From assembly GCA_019693395.1 (NCBI GenBank), contig JAAMXP010000166.1:1-40954 (forward strand): a stretch of DNA of 40,954 nucleotides. The letters are read 5' to 3'. How positions within the stretch are numbered: the first letter of the stretch is position 1; the number at the start of each line of letters is the position of its first letter. This DNA is from Ettlia oleoabundans (taxonomy: Eukaryota; Chlorophyta; Chlorophyceae; Chlamydomonadales). Below the pieces are notes generated by a model. It worked only from the letters and a program-made list of their open reading frames with translations, was not told where the DNA came from and did no database searches. Below, piece after piece: positions 12,001 to 25,826 of this stretch. Position numbers and translations under genes: made by a program.

Positions 12001-15000
12001 ATGGCCGGCCAGGACAAGCGGCGGTCTGGGCGGCACCAGTCTGAAGGGGCAGGCAGGGAGGAACCTGCTGACAAGCCTGCCCCAAGGCGCTCGGGCCGCA
12101 CCGCCAGTGCCACGCCTGCCCCAGAGTCTGCAAGCAAGCCGGCAGTGAAGCAAAAAGACGGTGCCAAGTCGGCACCCAAATCAGCGCCTCCCAAAGCTGG
12201 CAGCAAGCGCAGTCGCTCCCCAAGCCCTCAGCCAGCTGTCAAAAGTGGCAGTGCTAGCAAAGCAAAGGCTGACACAGCTGCAAAGGCCAAGGAGACGGCG
12301 GTGGAGGAGCGGCCCAAAGCCAGCGTTCGTGCCCGCAGTCGCAGTGCTGCGCCTGTGGACACCAAGCAGCAGGATGGCAACGACAAAGCCAAAAAAGTTG
12401 CAACCAAACAAAGCAAGGAGGTTGCCGCTAAGCAGCAGGATGGTGACGGCAACGCCAAGGAGGTTGCTCAGGGCAATGGCCAGGCCAAAGCAGCTGCCAA
12501 GGGCAAGGCCAGCACTAAGGGCAAATCGGTCAGCAGTGTCCAACAGCAAGGAGACAAGGGCAAGGCCAGCAGGGGTGCTTCTGGCAGTGGCAAGCCGCCA
12601 CATGCACGAAGCCGCAGTTCGGCAGCTTTGAAGCATAGCTCAGAGGATGCGGCAGGTGAAACGATTGCCCCCAGCAGTGTATGCTGCCAGTGCTTTGCTG
12701 TTATTTGCTGGTGGTTGGGAAATGGTGCAGGACAGCTCTGCAGCTGCATGAGCAGTGCAACTTTCATCCTCAAGGTTGCGAGAGAGAACTGCCTGCTCCG
12801 ATGCTGCCACGTCAACTGATCGTCTACCTGCTGCTCCGAACCTTTTCTCCTGTACGTTACTTTGTACCGCAGAGGGCAGGGAGAAAGAGGAGGAGAAGGA
12901 GGAACAGAGGGGCGACAGCGAGTCTGGCAGCGAGGAGGGGCAGAGTGGCAGCGACTCTGATGCAGCGGAGGGCTCTGATCCCAAGCAGGATGGGACGCCT
13001 GCTTTAGAGTTGCAAGACAAACCACCACAACAAGAGGAGGAAGAAGAAGAGGAAGAGGAGGAAATTGATCGGACCATCTATGCGCCACCAAAAACCTCCG
13101 CCCTTCCCGCTGAGGTGGTGCTGGTTGAGGGTGACGCTGAGCATGGCGTGTCTGAGCTGGCAGTCCCATCAGCGGCAGTGGGCGAGCTCCTTGCCGCCTA
13201 TAACATCATTCGCGCCTTCTCCTGGCAGCTTCGCATCTCACCCTTTTCCTTCCCGGACTTTTGTGCCGCCATGAGCAGCAAGCAGGTGAGCGAGTGTTTG
13301 AGAGGCGCCAATATGGTGTCCATTCTAACTGCAAAGTCGCTGGTAGCGACCCCATGGCTTGTTCTCTGACCATTGAGTGGCATCCATGCCCCTTGATTAC
13401 ATGATCTGCAGCCTACTGTTTTCGCTGCTGCCAGCATGCCGCCATTGCTGCCCACCTGCCATCAAAGTGTCACACAGCATGCATCCAGCTCGAAGCTCAT
13501 GTTTCTTCCCATTCAATTCCTCTCCACAGCCCACGACTCTGATGGATGAGGTGCACGTGTGCGTGCTGCGTGCCTTGACTGTGGACGAAACTCCCAGGGA
13601 GCGAGGGGAGCATGGTCTGGACCTGTCGCTTCTAGATCACTTCACGTGGCCCGCATATGCATGGGAGTTGTTGAGGCTCACAGAGGACCCGTTGGCAGCG
13701 CACGAGTGGGCGCACCGTGTGCCGCTCAAGCCCCCCACAGAGGAGTCGGCTGCCATTGGAAAGAAAGGCAGCAGCAAGGGCAAGAAGGCCGCTGGCCCCC
13801 CTGCACCTGCCGCGGTTGCAGATGGGACGGGGCCTGTGGCGCCTCCACGGCGCAGGGCGTTTGAGCCGCTGACCGCCCAGGCTGCGGCCGTCATGGACGT
13901 AGTGCTTGGCGTCATTCAGCCAGCACAAGGCGAGCAGGCGGGGGATGCAGGAAAGGCAGGGCAGGCACAAGTGCAAGCGCCAGCAGGTGGTGAAGACGCT
14001 GCTGCACAAGAGCCTGCACCAGCTGAGACCTCCTCATGTGCTGCCGCTGACTCAAACCCAGCAGCTGCCAACGGCGCAGCACTTCCCACTCCAGCGACAG
14101 CAGCAGAGGTGTTCTCTGCACCACCGCCGCCGCCACCCACCCCTGGGGAGTATTATGGCTTGCCTCTGGACCTTAAGGCCGCTATCCTCTCCCGCCTGTG
14201 TGACCACCTGCTGGACTGCCTGACCATCCGTGCGGAGATAGACAGGCGGGAATCTGCGGGGCAACTGGTGGCCGGCAAAGGTGGTGTGGGCGGTGCCTTC
14301 CCCATCATGACACAGGAGGAGCGCAAGGCAGCTGAGGAGAAGGTGGGGTTCGATCTCTGCCTCCACTTGGCAGCGCTTGCAGATGGCCATGGCAGTGCGC
14401 AGCTGGTGTGCCCGCTGGCCTTTAACTTATGCATCCCTGCTCAGTTACCCGCAACGCTCTGGCTCCATTACCATAAATAGGGTAAGCCAACTATTTGAGN
14501 NNNNCCCGACCAACAGGCTGCCAAGGAGCAGCTAACCGACGCCAATGCTGACGTGTGCGTGCTCTGCGGTGTTGGGGGCAACCTAATTTGTTGCGATGCC
14601 TGCCCTGCCGCCTACCACGTGCGCTGCGTGGGGGAGAGCTACCGAGCCGTTGGGTCATCCCAGTGGTATTGCCCAGAGTGCCGTGTGGGAGGAAGAGGTG
14701 CGCACAAATCCGAGGCTCGCTGCTATTGTGATCCCAGCTGCTGCTGGATGCTCGGCTTGCCACTGCTTCTGTGCATTGCGCTGAGCTGCAACCCTCACCT
14801 GCCTGCATGGCCCTTATGCATGCCTTCTTCCTTGCCTCAACCACCCACCCACCGGCCTACCTGCCTGTCTTGCCTTGTTCTCTTGCAGGCGAGGCGGCAG
14901 GCCTGCGCATCCCTGTGGCCGCACGCAACCGCTGGAAGCAGCCGTTTCACATCATGCACGGCACGCTGTGTCGCTCAGCGCCGCCTGCGGTGCGCAGTAG

Positions 15001-18000
15001 CGGAAAGCACGCAGAAGAGCTGGAGGATGGGCCAAGTGAGTGATTGCTGCAGAGTTTGAAACACCCGGACAGCTTGGATATTTGGTGTAGTATCCCTTGT
15101 TGGGTTGGAGGAGGCCAACGCAGGGAGAGTGATTGGTTGTGGTTGGTGAATGGTGGGTGGGAGAGGAGGCAGCCGGCTGCCCGTCGTTCAAGATGTCTAG
15201 CCTTCCCAGCAACCTTGGAACGCTTACTGTATCCCCAGCTGCATGCCTGCACCTCAATCTTTCACTGTCAATGGTGACAAAGCAGTTCAATTCTTGTCCC
15301 ATGCCCCCTTGACGTACGTCTGCAGTACCCGCATCGTGGTACTACGGTCCCGCAGCTGAGAAGGAGCTGGCCGGCGCCACCCGCGTGAAGGGCAGCGACG
15401 AGGCACCGCACCCCTCCACATATGATGCAGTGGCCGACCCCCCTGCCATCCATGAAGATGACTATGGTGCGTGGGGCAGCATGGCGGTAAAGGGAGTTGG
15501 GATCGAAAGTGTTGCGGCTGCTGTTTACCTCTCCTGGTGCTGTGGCCAGCAGCGGCTCACCTGTATCCAACTTGCTGACCTGTCATCTGTGCTATCAACC
15601 AACCTCCCCACCCTCACTTCTTATCCTGCCCTGCAGAATGGGGCATGGGGCCGGCCACCTACGTCAACCGCTACCGCAATGCCTGGCCCGCTGCTGCCGC
15701 CAACATTGCTGCCGCTATTGAGGACGCCAAGCGGCGGCGCCACCGTGGAGGCATCTGGGTGCCCACAGGCACCTGCGGGCGTCTAATAGTCACAGAGCTG
15801 CCCGCACCGCTCAACATGCCCAAGTACAATTGGGTGCAGCTGCAGGTGGGTGGTTTCTGCGGCTGGGGCCCACTGAGGCCAAGCGGTGGGGCTTGTTGCT
15901 GCCTGATGCAGCACGGGCAGAGCTGAAGCCGTGTTTGCCCCGTGATGGTCCTTGATGTGTTTCAGGACCGTGAAATACCTGTTCCAGCCCGCTGGCTGCC
16001 CATGTGCTGCTGGTTGCATCCTGATGATGCGTGGCTGCTTGTGTTGCTCAGCTGCAGGCTTTTGACTCCCTTCCATTGCCTCCTCTGCAGGGCCGCCTGC
16101 CCGCTCGGTTGACAGAACGGTGCGGTGAGTGCAAGGCTTGCCTGCGGCCGTCACTGCGCAAGCCCTGCCTCAAGCCGGTGGTGCGCGTTGGTGAGGAGGC
16201 TGGGGCTGCAGCAGGGCCAGGCGAGAATGCCAAGTAAGCGGGCAGTAGCAGTAAACCTTCCGCATGCTGAGCTGCTGCCTGCCTTGCTTGCCTGTCTTGG
16301 CCTGTCATGATGGCCTAGCCTCCTTACCTCCTTGATATTGCAGCCAGCGACTATTGCCTGCCTGTTTCCCAATATAACACGCGACATTGCACCTGTACGC
16401 CTATCCCCCAAACACGAATACTGCCGCTTTTGCTCCTCGTGACGTGCTACTGCCAGTTAAAACACCATCGGGTCCCACTGGCTTTACCACAACCGCTGCT
16501 GCAAAGCTTTTAGCCTAATAATGCTGCACGCCGCACCATCCTTGTCGCAGGCTCGGCTTCCTGGTTGCCCAGGTGGTGCGTATTGAGCGAGAGTTCTGGG
16601 GGCTGGCTGAGGGGCCCTGGTCCGGCGGCTCAGGCATGCAGTTCCGACAGCAGTGGCTTGCGGCGCTTCGCGGGGCTGGTAGCGTGCGTGAGGTGGCGTA
16701 TGCCTTGCTGCAGCTGGAAAACGCGCTGCGCCCAGTGGCCTTTGTGCCAGAGTGGCGTGGTGACCAAGCGGGACCCAGCGGCATCTCTGCTGCGGGAACT
16801 GGCGGCGCTGGTGGTGTGCAGGCCGGCGTCGGCGGCGGCGGCGGCAGCGGCAGCCGTCCGCCCTCCCGCACAGTCAGCCGTGCGCCGTCTAGCGCCGACT
16901 TGGAAAGTCTGGCTGGCACCGTGCAGCCAAGTGGTGAGCTGTCTGGCAGTCTGGCGCCAGCTGGTGGTGATTGGGATGCCGCTGCTGAGATGCGTGCAGC
17001 CGACCCTTATGATGTGCGATACGAGAAGCCGGTGCTCAAGGGATGGGAGATGGATCGGCGGCACCATGCAGCACGCGAGCACGGCGTAAACCGCCTGCCC
17101 TTGAGCCTGGCGCGCAAGGTGCACTGATCAAACGGCCACGCTGCTTAATTGTCATGCATTGTCAGCAGCATGTTGCCCTGTTTGCCTGGTTTGTAGCCAT
17201 TGAGATTCGGCGTGGGCACGTCTTTGAACTTCCTCTGCCTAAACCGTTTTGGTCTGTGCACTTCCCTTGCTTACCGGTCTCACGCCCTGTGCTTGCGGCG
17301 TCCCTCGCTACCCGCAGGCAGCACGTCAAGCCGGCTGGCAGCCTATCCTGGGCGTGCGCTACCGCAAGCATCGTTGGACCATCTCTCCACGCATGCAGTG
17401 GCAGGCAGCCACGGAGCGGGCGGCCACAGCTGCCCAGCTCGCTCTTTGCCTCCGACAATTGGAGCCGATGCTGCAGGTGGGTGGGGCGGCATGCACATTT
17501 CGTTTCAGTAGCCATCCTACTGATGCATGCCGCTCCCCGGGAGGGCCCCATCGCTCAAATTAACCTGAAGCATGGTCCTGCTGGGGGCAGCTGCCGAGCC
17601 CTGCACTTTAGCCTGCTCAGCCGGCTGCCAGGTCAGCAGCCTGTTGCATGTGTGCTTTGCCATGCTTTTGAGCTCTCTTGGCAACTGCTTTCGTGCAAAC
17701 CTGCTGCTTTGCTCGCTTGCTTGCCTGCCAATCCTACCGCAGTGGCCTAGTGTTGAGAAGCCTAAGCAGGAGGCTGGGGAGCCTTTCTTCTTTGCATCTC
17801 TGCTTGGAAAGCGCCCAGCAGCACCTGCCACAATGGCAGCAGGAGATGGTCTCTCTTTCTCGGCTGCTGGCGGGTACGAATACCTGCTGCAGATCAGGCC
17901 GCCGCCCACCCCAACCCCTGCACAGCAGCAGGCAGTAGCTGCCATGCTGCAACAGCAGCAGAAAGCGCTGCGGCTGCAGCTGCACGCCCAGGTTCAGGCG

Positions 18001-21000
18001 CAGCTACAGGCGGGCGCCAGCGGCGTCTCCGGTTCCACGCTCAAGCTGGCAGCCAGCCCGGAGCAGGCGGCCTTGCTGCAGCAAGCGGCGGCGCTTCAGT
18101 TGGCTCCCTCCCCCCTGCAGCATCACATGAACCTTGTGTACCAGCGGCAGCTCTTGCTGGCACAGCAGGCCTTGCTGCAGCAGCAAAGCACGGCTGGCGG
18201 GTCACCAGGTCAGCTGCAGGCTAGCCAGGAGCAGGGTGCCACGTTGGCCTCACCACAGCGCCAGCAGCCACCAGGTCAGCAGCAGCCCTTGAGTCCCTAT
18301 CAGGAGTTCTTGGAGAAGGTAAAGCGAGAGGGGCAGCAGGAGCAGCAGGGTGCACCACAGGACTCGCAGCTGCAACAGCATGCAACTGGCACCGACGGGG
18401 CGGAGCAGCAGCCGGCTCCCAAAGTGTGGCACCAGGGCAAGCAGCACGCAGGCCAGGCACAGCCCGCTGCCGCTCCTACAGCACAGCCTGCTGCGGGCAG
18501 CAGGGAGGTTACTCCTGCCCCAGGGCAGCAAGCGAATGAGGCTCCACAACCAGAAGTCGTGGACTCACAGGTTATGGCGGCTGTTGTTGTTGAGGCTGCT
18601 GCTGCACCAAAGGCTCCCGATGGCGCTGCTCCCATGGACGTTGATGCCGCGGCTCCTGCATCTGCTGCTGCACCAGCCGTGCAAGAGCAGCAGGCAGATG
18701 CGACAGAAGGGCAGCATGAGCGGCCGGCTGCTTTGCAAGCTGCTGACACGCCTGCACTGAATGCCTCTCAGCAAGGGGCACACGTGGAGGTGGCAGCAGG
18801 CACCCAGGTGGAGATTGCACAGCAGCTTGTTGACAGGCTGCCACAGGCTGCTTCTCAAGTGGGTTCTCACGCAAACGAACGTGCAGCGGCCGCCCCAGCT
18901 GCTGCTGCCGCTGGCAGCCAGGCGGCGAGTCCTGCGGCTGCATCAGAACCCACCCAACAGGCAGCTTCAGATCAGCAGGAGCAGGCGCACAAGCAGGAGG
19001 GGCACCAAACCGCGAGCGAAAGCGGGCTGCCAGGCGCAACACCAGCAGTTTCAGGAGGCGATGGCGGTGTGGTCGAGGCTCCCGCTGCCGCCATGGCGGC
19101 TAAGATGCGGGCGGCGGCACGTGCATCGGCAGGTGATATTGCCTGGCTGTCTGGCTTATCGGTGTCCTACTCGCTGTTTGGTGACAGCCGCATGGCTAGT
19201 TGGCAATTCTTGCTAGGCTTGCTGGCACGTGCTGGCTGACGTGCATGGCAGCTCTGCCGCTACCATTTTGTGCACCACTTGGCTGGGCTACTCGCTCGCT
19301 TAACTTGCCCCTGTTACAGCCATTGCCCCCTACACCCCACCCATACATGTCCTCTTTTTCCTTTATGTGCCCTGTGCATCTTTTCACCATGCAGAGCGCG
19401 CTAAGGCAGAGGCGGAGGATGCGGATAAGTTGGCCAAGCTACGGGCGCGCCCCTCAGCCGCCAACCTGGCGAAATATGTCTCTGACGCAGCCACCAACGC
19501 AGCAGGCGTGCCAGCTCCTGGCATTGGGGGCGTGGATCATCCGTTGACTGTCGATCAACTGGTTCGCGAAGCACTGGCAGTTCGGGAGCCTGTGTGGGCA
19601 CATGAGAGCTTGCTGCCGCTGTGGCTTATTAGGGCGTATGAGGAGCGGGTGAGGAGTAATGCAGCAGAAGGAAGAGGGTGCCAAGGGAGTTTGGGGGGGG
19701 CAGGGCGGGGAGAAGAAGCCTGCAGGGCATTGGTTGGCAGGGGCAGCAGGCATGCTGCGGGTTGGTTTGGGTGTGGTGTAAGGGTTGGTCTAATGTGATG
19801 CGACAGCTGGTGATGCCTGCCTGGGAGTCTGGTGTGAGTTTAGTGGAGGTCCCACTGAAAAGACAGCTTGTGCTGGTAGGGGCTCTGGTCCCCCCTACAC
19901 TTCCCTTGGCCTGTTTATCAGTCAAAAACCGGCATCTCTCACCACCCTCACGCGTTGCAGCTGCGTCGGGAGCTGGCCAATGCAGCAGCCCGTCTAGCAG
20001 CAGCCACAGCTCGGCGCCAGCTGGCCGCAACTGATGCCAGCGCCAGCGCAGTCAAGGAGGCGCGAGCGGCGGCGCGTGAGGCGGCTGCTGCCGCTGCTGA
20101 TGCCTGTGGGGTGTGTGGCGCTTTCTATGGAGAGAATGAGGAGTTGGATGTGCTGTGGATTTGCTGCGACACCTGCAACAGGTGACTAGGAAAAACAGGG
20201 CACAATGCAGGGATGAGCCCTCCTACAGGCGTGGAGGGGTTGGTGCAGCGTGCTGCGGCGTCTGTTCAGCCTGGCAAGATGCTTCCCCGCAGCCCGTCCG
20301 CCTCCCTGCAACTCCATGGAAGCTGCCGCCCACTCGCTTCCTTGGTGCCTGCCCTGCCCTTGTGGCTGCTTGCCAGGTTTGGAACTCCCAGCATATTTTG
20401 CCACGCGGCCTCCCTCCCTGTCTCCCTGCCCCGCAGGTGGTTCCACGGCTCTTGCGCCAAGGTGCGGCAGGAGGATGTGGATGCCATGGCTGAGGAGGAC
20501 ACGTGGGACTGCTCGGGATGCAAGGCATACAAGCGGCAGCAAGAGCGAGCGGCGGCACGCAGCCAGCGGTGAGCATGGGGTGGGCATAAGTGTGGGCGGT
20601 GGCTTGGTGATAGTGGTGGGGGCCGTGATGGACGATTTTTTGTAAAGGTGGACGGTAAACGAACCCCTGCTTTGACTGTTGGCAAGCTCACTGTACGGCT
20701 GATCTTGGCCCTCTTGTTCCACATAGTGCGCTTCTAAGCTCTTGCAGCTATACACAGCTGTTATCCATTATCCTGGCTCACCCTGGCTGCTGTCTTACCC
20801 CAACTGCAGCAACAGCAAGCCGCCTCCCACCTTTGGGTCCGACACTGCTGACAAGCCTGGCAAGCAGGGGCGCCCCCCATTGCCTGGGGAGAAGAAGGGG
20901 CAGGGCAAGCGTGGGCGCGAAGGAGACGAGGAGGAGGGTGGCGGTGGGGGAGGAAAGCGCAGCGGCAAGGGTTCAAGTCAGCCGCTTGATCCAGAGGAGG

Positions 21001-24000
21001 TTGAACGGCGGCGGCTGGCAAAGGAGGAGCGAGTGCGACGGCGGCGCGAAGAGGTGCGCACTGCCGTAGATTACCTGCCGCCCTGTTGCCCTGAGTGGCT
21101 GCGAGGTGCTGTGGAGCTGTTGCTTGCTGAGTTTGGAGCAGCACGCCTGCACATCCACCCCACGCACGTGTCTCACCTCCCACCAACCCATTGAACCACC
21201 CGGTCCACCCTGTTCCCTCTTTGCAGCAAGGCGCCGCTCCCGAGAGCGAGCCCTGGTTCTGCCCCGTCTGCAAGTATCCCGACCGCGGCCGTCCGCTGTT
21301 CCAGTGTGGCGGCTGCCAGGACTCGTTCCACTTTGAGTGCGCCGGCACGCATGCAGAGGTGGGTGGTTGGGACAGTGGCATGGTAAATTTGTGTGGTTGC
21401 AGAAGGCTTGTTGGTGTGTGTATAATCTAGTGGGGTGAAGGAGCAGGGGTAGTGGGGGGCCCATAAAAAGCGCTGGCTCGCTGCCTTTGTTCCGTCTTGT
21501 CAAGTTGTCTAAAGTTCTCTCCCAATCGTTGCCTGCAGGAGTATGCTGCCAAGGCGGCTGCAGGGGAGGCCGTGAGGTGTCTGGCCTGCCAGGGCAAGCG
21601 CGTGCGTGCCCCCAGCCAGGCCGCCATCAACGCAGCAATACTGACAGCACAGCGTGCAGCGGGCATAGCACCTCTGGCTGCTGTTGCGGAGGAAGCTGAA
21701 GAGGAGGAGGAAGAGGACGAGGATTCTGGCAGCAGCGGCGGCGAGGATGAGGGCGCGAACAATGTTGGCGGCGGTGGTGGTGGACGCGACAAACCTGCCG
21801 ACAAAGCTGACAAGGCAGCAGCTGCAGGCGGCGGCAGTAAAATAGGTAAAACTGGCAAGCCTTCCGCAGCGGCGGCGCCCATGTTGGCGCTCCCCAGCAA
21901 GGCCCTGACTCCCGAGGAGGCGTTGCTTGCTGAGCTGGCTGCGGCTGCCGGCATCAGCATACACACGGAGGCCACATGGCTGGATGCCGCGCTGCGGGTG
22001 CTCATCAAGGTGCGCGTAGGAAGCAGCAGTCAACGCCGGATAGGTTTATGTTGGAGTCCTTGAACGCGACAGAATGGATAACGAGACGGTTGCGCTGCTG
22101 GGTAGTCTTGCAGCTGTTTTGGGGTTTGTCTCAGGGCTGGTGAGCTGATATTCCTGTAATGAGCTGGCAGAAATCCCCACGAGCCACCTGCTTATTGCCA
22201 AAACTCAAAACCCCTGCATGCTTAAGCCCTCGCTATCAGCAGCCTATGCCCTACCCAGACATCTCTTTTCATGAAATATTCGCCAGTCCTGCTGACCTCT
22301 TTGACCAGCCGCCAATCATCACTGCCTCCCGCCGCCGCAGGTGCTGCGCCTGGATTGTGCATCTGAGTTTGGGCGCCCAGTAGACCTGGATGCCTTCCCT
22401 GACTACCAGCAGGAGGTGGGGCAGCCCATGGACCTGGGCACAGTCAAGGTGGGTGGCTGGGTGGCAGGGTCGGTCCTGGGTTGGCGTGCTGGGGTGGGTG
22501 CATCAGAGTGTGCCAGGCTCATCAGGCTGCCAGGGTTGGCAGATATGGGTGCAGGCTGGCAACTCGGCAGGTGTCATATCACGCTAACCGGCCTCGCCCA
22601 TGCCCTGCCAAACCTCTTCTGCTCCTGCTCCCTTGCTGCACCATGTGTGCAGAGCAACCTGCACGACGGGCGGTACGCCTCCCCGCTGGACATGCTGCGC
22701 CACGTCACCCTCGTCTGGTCCAACTGCGCTGCGTATAACAAGGCAGGCTCAGACATTATGGCAGCCTGTGCAGACACGCAGCGCGCCTTTGAGGCGGCCT
22801 GGAGGCTGGAGGGGCTGCCCACTGAGGTAACAGCCTGGCAGCCGGCACAAGCTGTGGAGCTGCGGCAGCAGGCTGCTGCCAAGCTGGCAGCCATGTCAGC
22901 GGAAGAGCGGGCCATACTGGGGGCGGTGGCAGCGGGCGTGGCGCCTCCGGCGGCGGCGGCGGCAGCAGGCGCCAAGTCAGGTCCTGCACAGGGAGGCACC
23001 AAGGCGGGGACAGCCGGCGGGGGTGCCAAGCCTTCTGGTGGGGGCGGTGCCAAGGCCTCAGCGGCAAAGCGTAAGCCGGCTGAAGGTGCGGCCGCCGCTG
23101 CTGGCGGCGAAAAGCCTGCGCCCGCCAGCAAGCGTGGCAAGGCGGCAGCAGACGGCGACTGGACGCAGCGGGCCATGCAGGTGGGTGGCAGGTGGCTGCC
23201 TGCATCACTGGTGATGTGGGGTCAACTTGTTGGCTGACTGGCTCTCTGGCTGACTGGGTGGAGCCAGTAGGGCTGGGAGGGTTGACGTAGCAGTGCTGAC
23301 TGTGAGAGTATCTCAGCGGCCCTCACCACCGCCGTAATGGTGTCAGCATATGGCATTGTCTCAGCCACACCATCTCGCCCCTGAACATGCACCATTTGCT
23401 GTCAGCGTGCACTGCGCGATGTATGATCAACCGCATGTCGCTGCCTGCCCCTCCCTTGCCATGCAGGCACTGACGCGACTGATGCAACTGGAGGCGTCGG
23501 AGCCTTTCCACGAGCCGGTAAGCCTGGCGGGCTGCTGGGTTGACGCCGCGCGCGCTTCAGGAGCCTGGCATGTCCTGCTGCCAGCTGCAGCCTGGAGAGC
23601 CGGCTGCCCAGGCACAGCACCTGCACCTGCTGCATGCATGTCCAAAGCTGTGGTCATGAGCTGTGCTGTGTTGCGTGTGTACCCAATGCCGTGCTGTACT
23701 GTGCTGCAGGTGCCCCGTGATGTGCCCGGGTACCACGACGTCATCAAGCGCCCTCGCTGCCTGGAGCAGATCCAGCGCAACCTGGGGCGCGCCAAGTACG
23801 CCTCACCCGCCGACTTCCTGGCTGATGTGCAGCTGGTGTGGGACAACTGCAGGGAGGTGAGAGGACAGGGAGCACAGGGGGGGAGGGAGGGAGGGAGGAG
23901 GTTGTTGTTTTTAGAAGGGCAGCAAGAAAGCCTTTGGGGAAGGCAGGGTGCAGTACAAGCTGGCCGCTACTCACTAAGATTGCCAAAACTTGTTGTGCTG

Positions 24001-25794
24001 CCAGTGCCAACCAATCCCAACGTGCCTGCTGCCGTACTGCCCCATTCCTCATGAGCAGTACAACGACCCCGAGGCGCCTGTGGTGGCAGAGGCAGCTGAG
24101 GCTGAAGCTTACTGGCGGCGCTGCTGGGCGGCCACGGGCATACACGTGAGCCCCCGGGAGCTGTCGGCGCAGGCAGCTGCAGCGCAGACGGCCCGCAGGG
24201 TGGCGGCTGCCGAGAAGCTGGATGCTGCGTGGCGCGCGGCGGCACGCAAGGTGGGTGGGCGGGTCGTTTGGTCGGGTGGGGGAGGTTGCTGGCCGCGCTG
24301 CTGAAGCAAGCTGTTGCTTTCTCCATGATGTTGGTATTGAGAGGTTCAAAGCTTGCTTGTCGGTGCATGCAGGGACGCATCAGCTGCAATGTCGGGAACT
24401 TGCTGGAGGCTATGTTGATGGCTGCATCGCTGTTGCATCCCTCACAACCATAGCACGCTTGTGCCCCCCATTCCACTCTCCCTGCCTGGCTCTTATTCTT
24501 TCCGCAACCCCGCAAAAGGCGCATATCGTCATCATGTTGCCCAGGCCCCCCACCCCACCCCCACTTCCACACCCACACCTCCCTTCATCATGCAGGCTCT
24601 GTTCCGGCTACAGAAGGTGAAGGAGAGCGGCTGGTTCTGGGCTCCTGTGCGGGCCGAGGATGCCCCCGGGTACCACGACCTCATCAAGCGCCCCATGGAC
24701 CTGGCCACCATCAGCGACAGGCTGGGAGGCAAGGGGGCACCCTACACCTCCGCACGTGACTTCCTGGCAGATGTGCAGCTGGTGTGGGACAACTGCAGGG
24801 AGGTGAGAGCACCCGGGGGTTGTGACGGTTTGGGGATGGTAGCGGTGTAAGAGGCAGCCCCACTGAATGCCAGGCCTCACCTTGTTTACATTCCCATGCA
24901 TAGCACTCAAGCGGTCATGTTCTGGTGATCTCTTACACCAACCACAGGCATTTGTGATCCAAAGGGAAGGGCATGTGCCAACGAATGCAGCTGTGGTGTC
25001 GCATGAGCTGCACCTCACACCAGACCTGCTTGCCCAACCCTGCGTGCTGTGCCCTGTCTGCAGTACAACGGCCAGCAGCACCCCATCACCCAGGACGCAG
25101 AGGCCTCACGCCGCGCCTTTGAGGCCATCTGGACGGCAGCGGGACTCACACTCGACGGACAGCTGGCCTGCGCATCTCAGCAGGAGGAGGAGGAGCATGG
25201 ACAGGCAGCGCCTGAAGCAGCAACACGGGGTGTCGGTGCGCCCACTGCAGCCGGCCCCCAGCAGCAGCCTGCGATGGGCGGCCAGGGGGGCTGGCAGCAG
25301 GCCGCTGCGCCTGCTGCACGCTACCAGCAGTACCAGCAGCAGCAGCGATACCAGCCAGATGTGCAGGTGCAGCAGGTGCAGGGTGCGGGGCAGGGCTACT
25401 ACCAGCAAGGTGCGGCGGCGGCGCCTGCCGCGGCACCTGGCACTGCTGCTGCTGTGATTGCCCAGGACCCTGCCCTGCAGCAGCTGGTGCTGGCTCTGCC
25501 GCCTGAGAAGCGGCAGCAGGTGCAGCAGCTTCTGCACACCATCTCAGCAGACCAGGTACACCACGTGCGGCAGCTGCTGCAGCAGCAGCTGGGGGCCCAG
25601 GGTGCAGCCAGCGCGCCGCCACCTCAGCAGGCACAGCAGGCGTCGGGTCTCTACCAGCAGCCCACGGCGCACCAGCAGGCGCAGCAGCAGCCTTATGGTT
25701 ACCAACCAGCACAGCAAACCCATCACCAGCCGCAGCAGCAGCAGGCGCAAGGCTACTATGGGCAGCAGCCCAGTCAGCAGGGCTACCACCAGTT

Positions 25795-25826
<32 letters not shown>

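Noticed and set aside
12468..13169. Minus-strand open frame of 233 codons
   Set aside because: It mirrors the low-complexity repeats of the BPTF-like first exons and shows no family motif.
15846..16090. Possible additional exon with stretches open in several frames
   Set aside because: The flanking exons (ending 15845 and starting 16091) join in phase with consensus splice sites. The intervening sequence has stops and intron-like composition.
21427..22033. Minus-strand Ser/Ala-rich open frames
   Set aside because: They lie antisense to the exon at 21539-22009, whose acidic/Gly tracts create Ser/Ala runs on the other strand.
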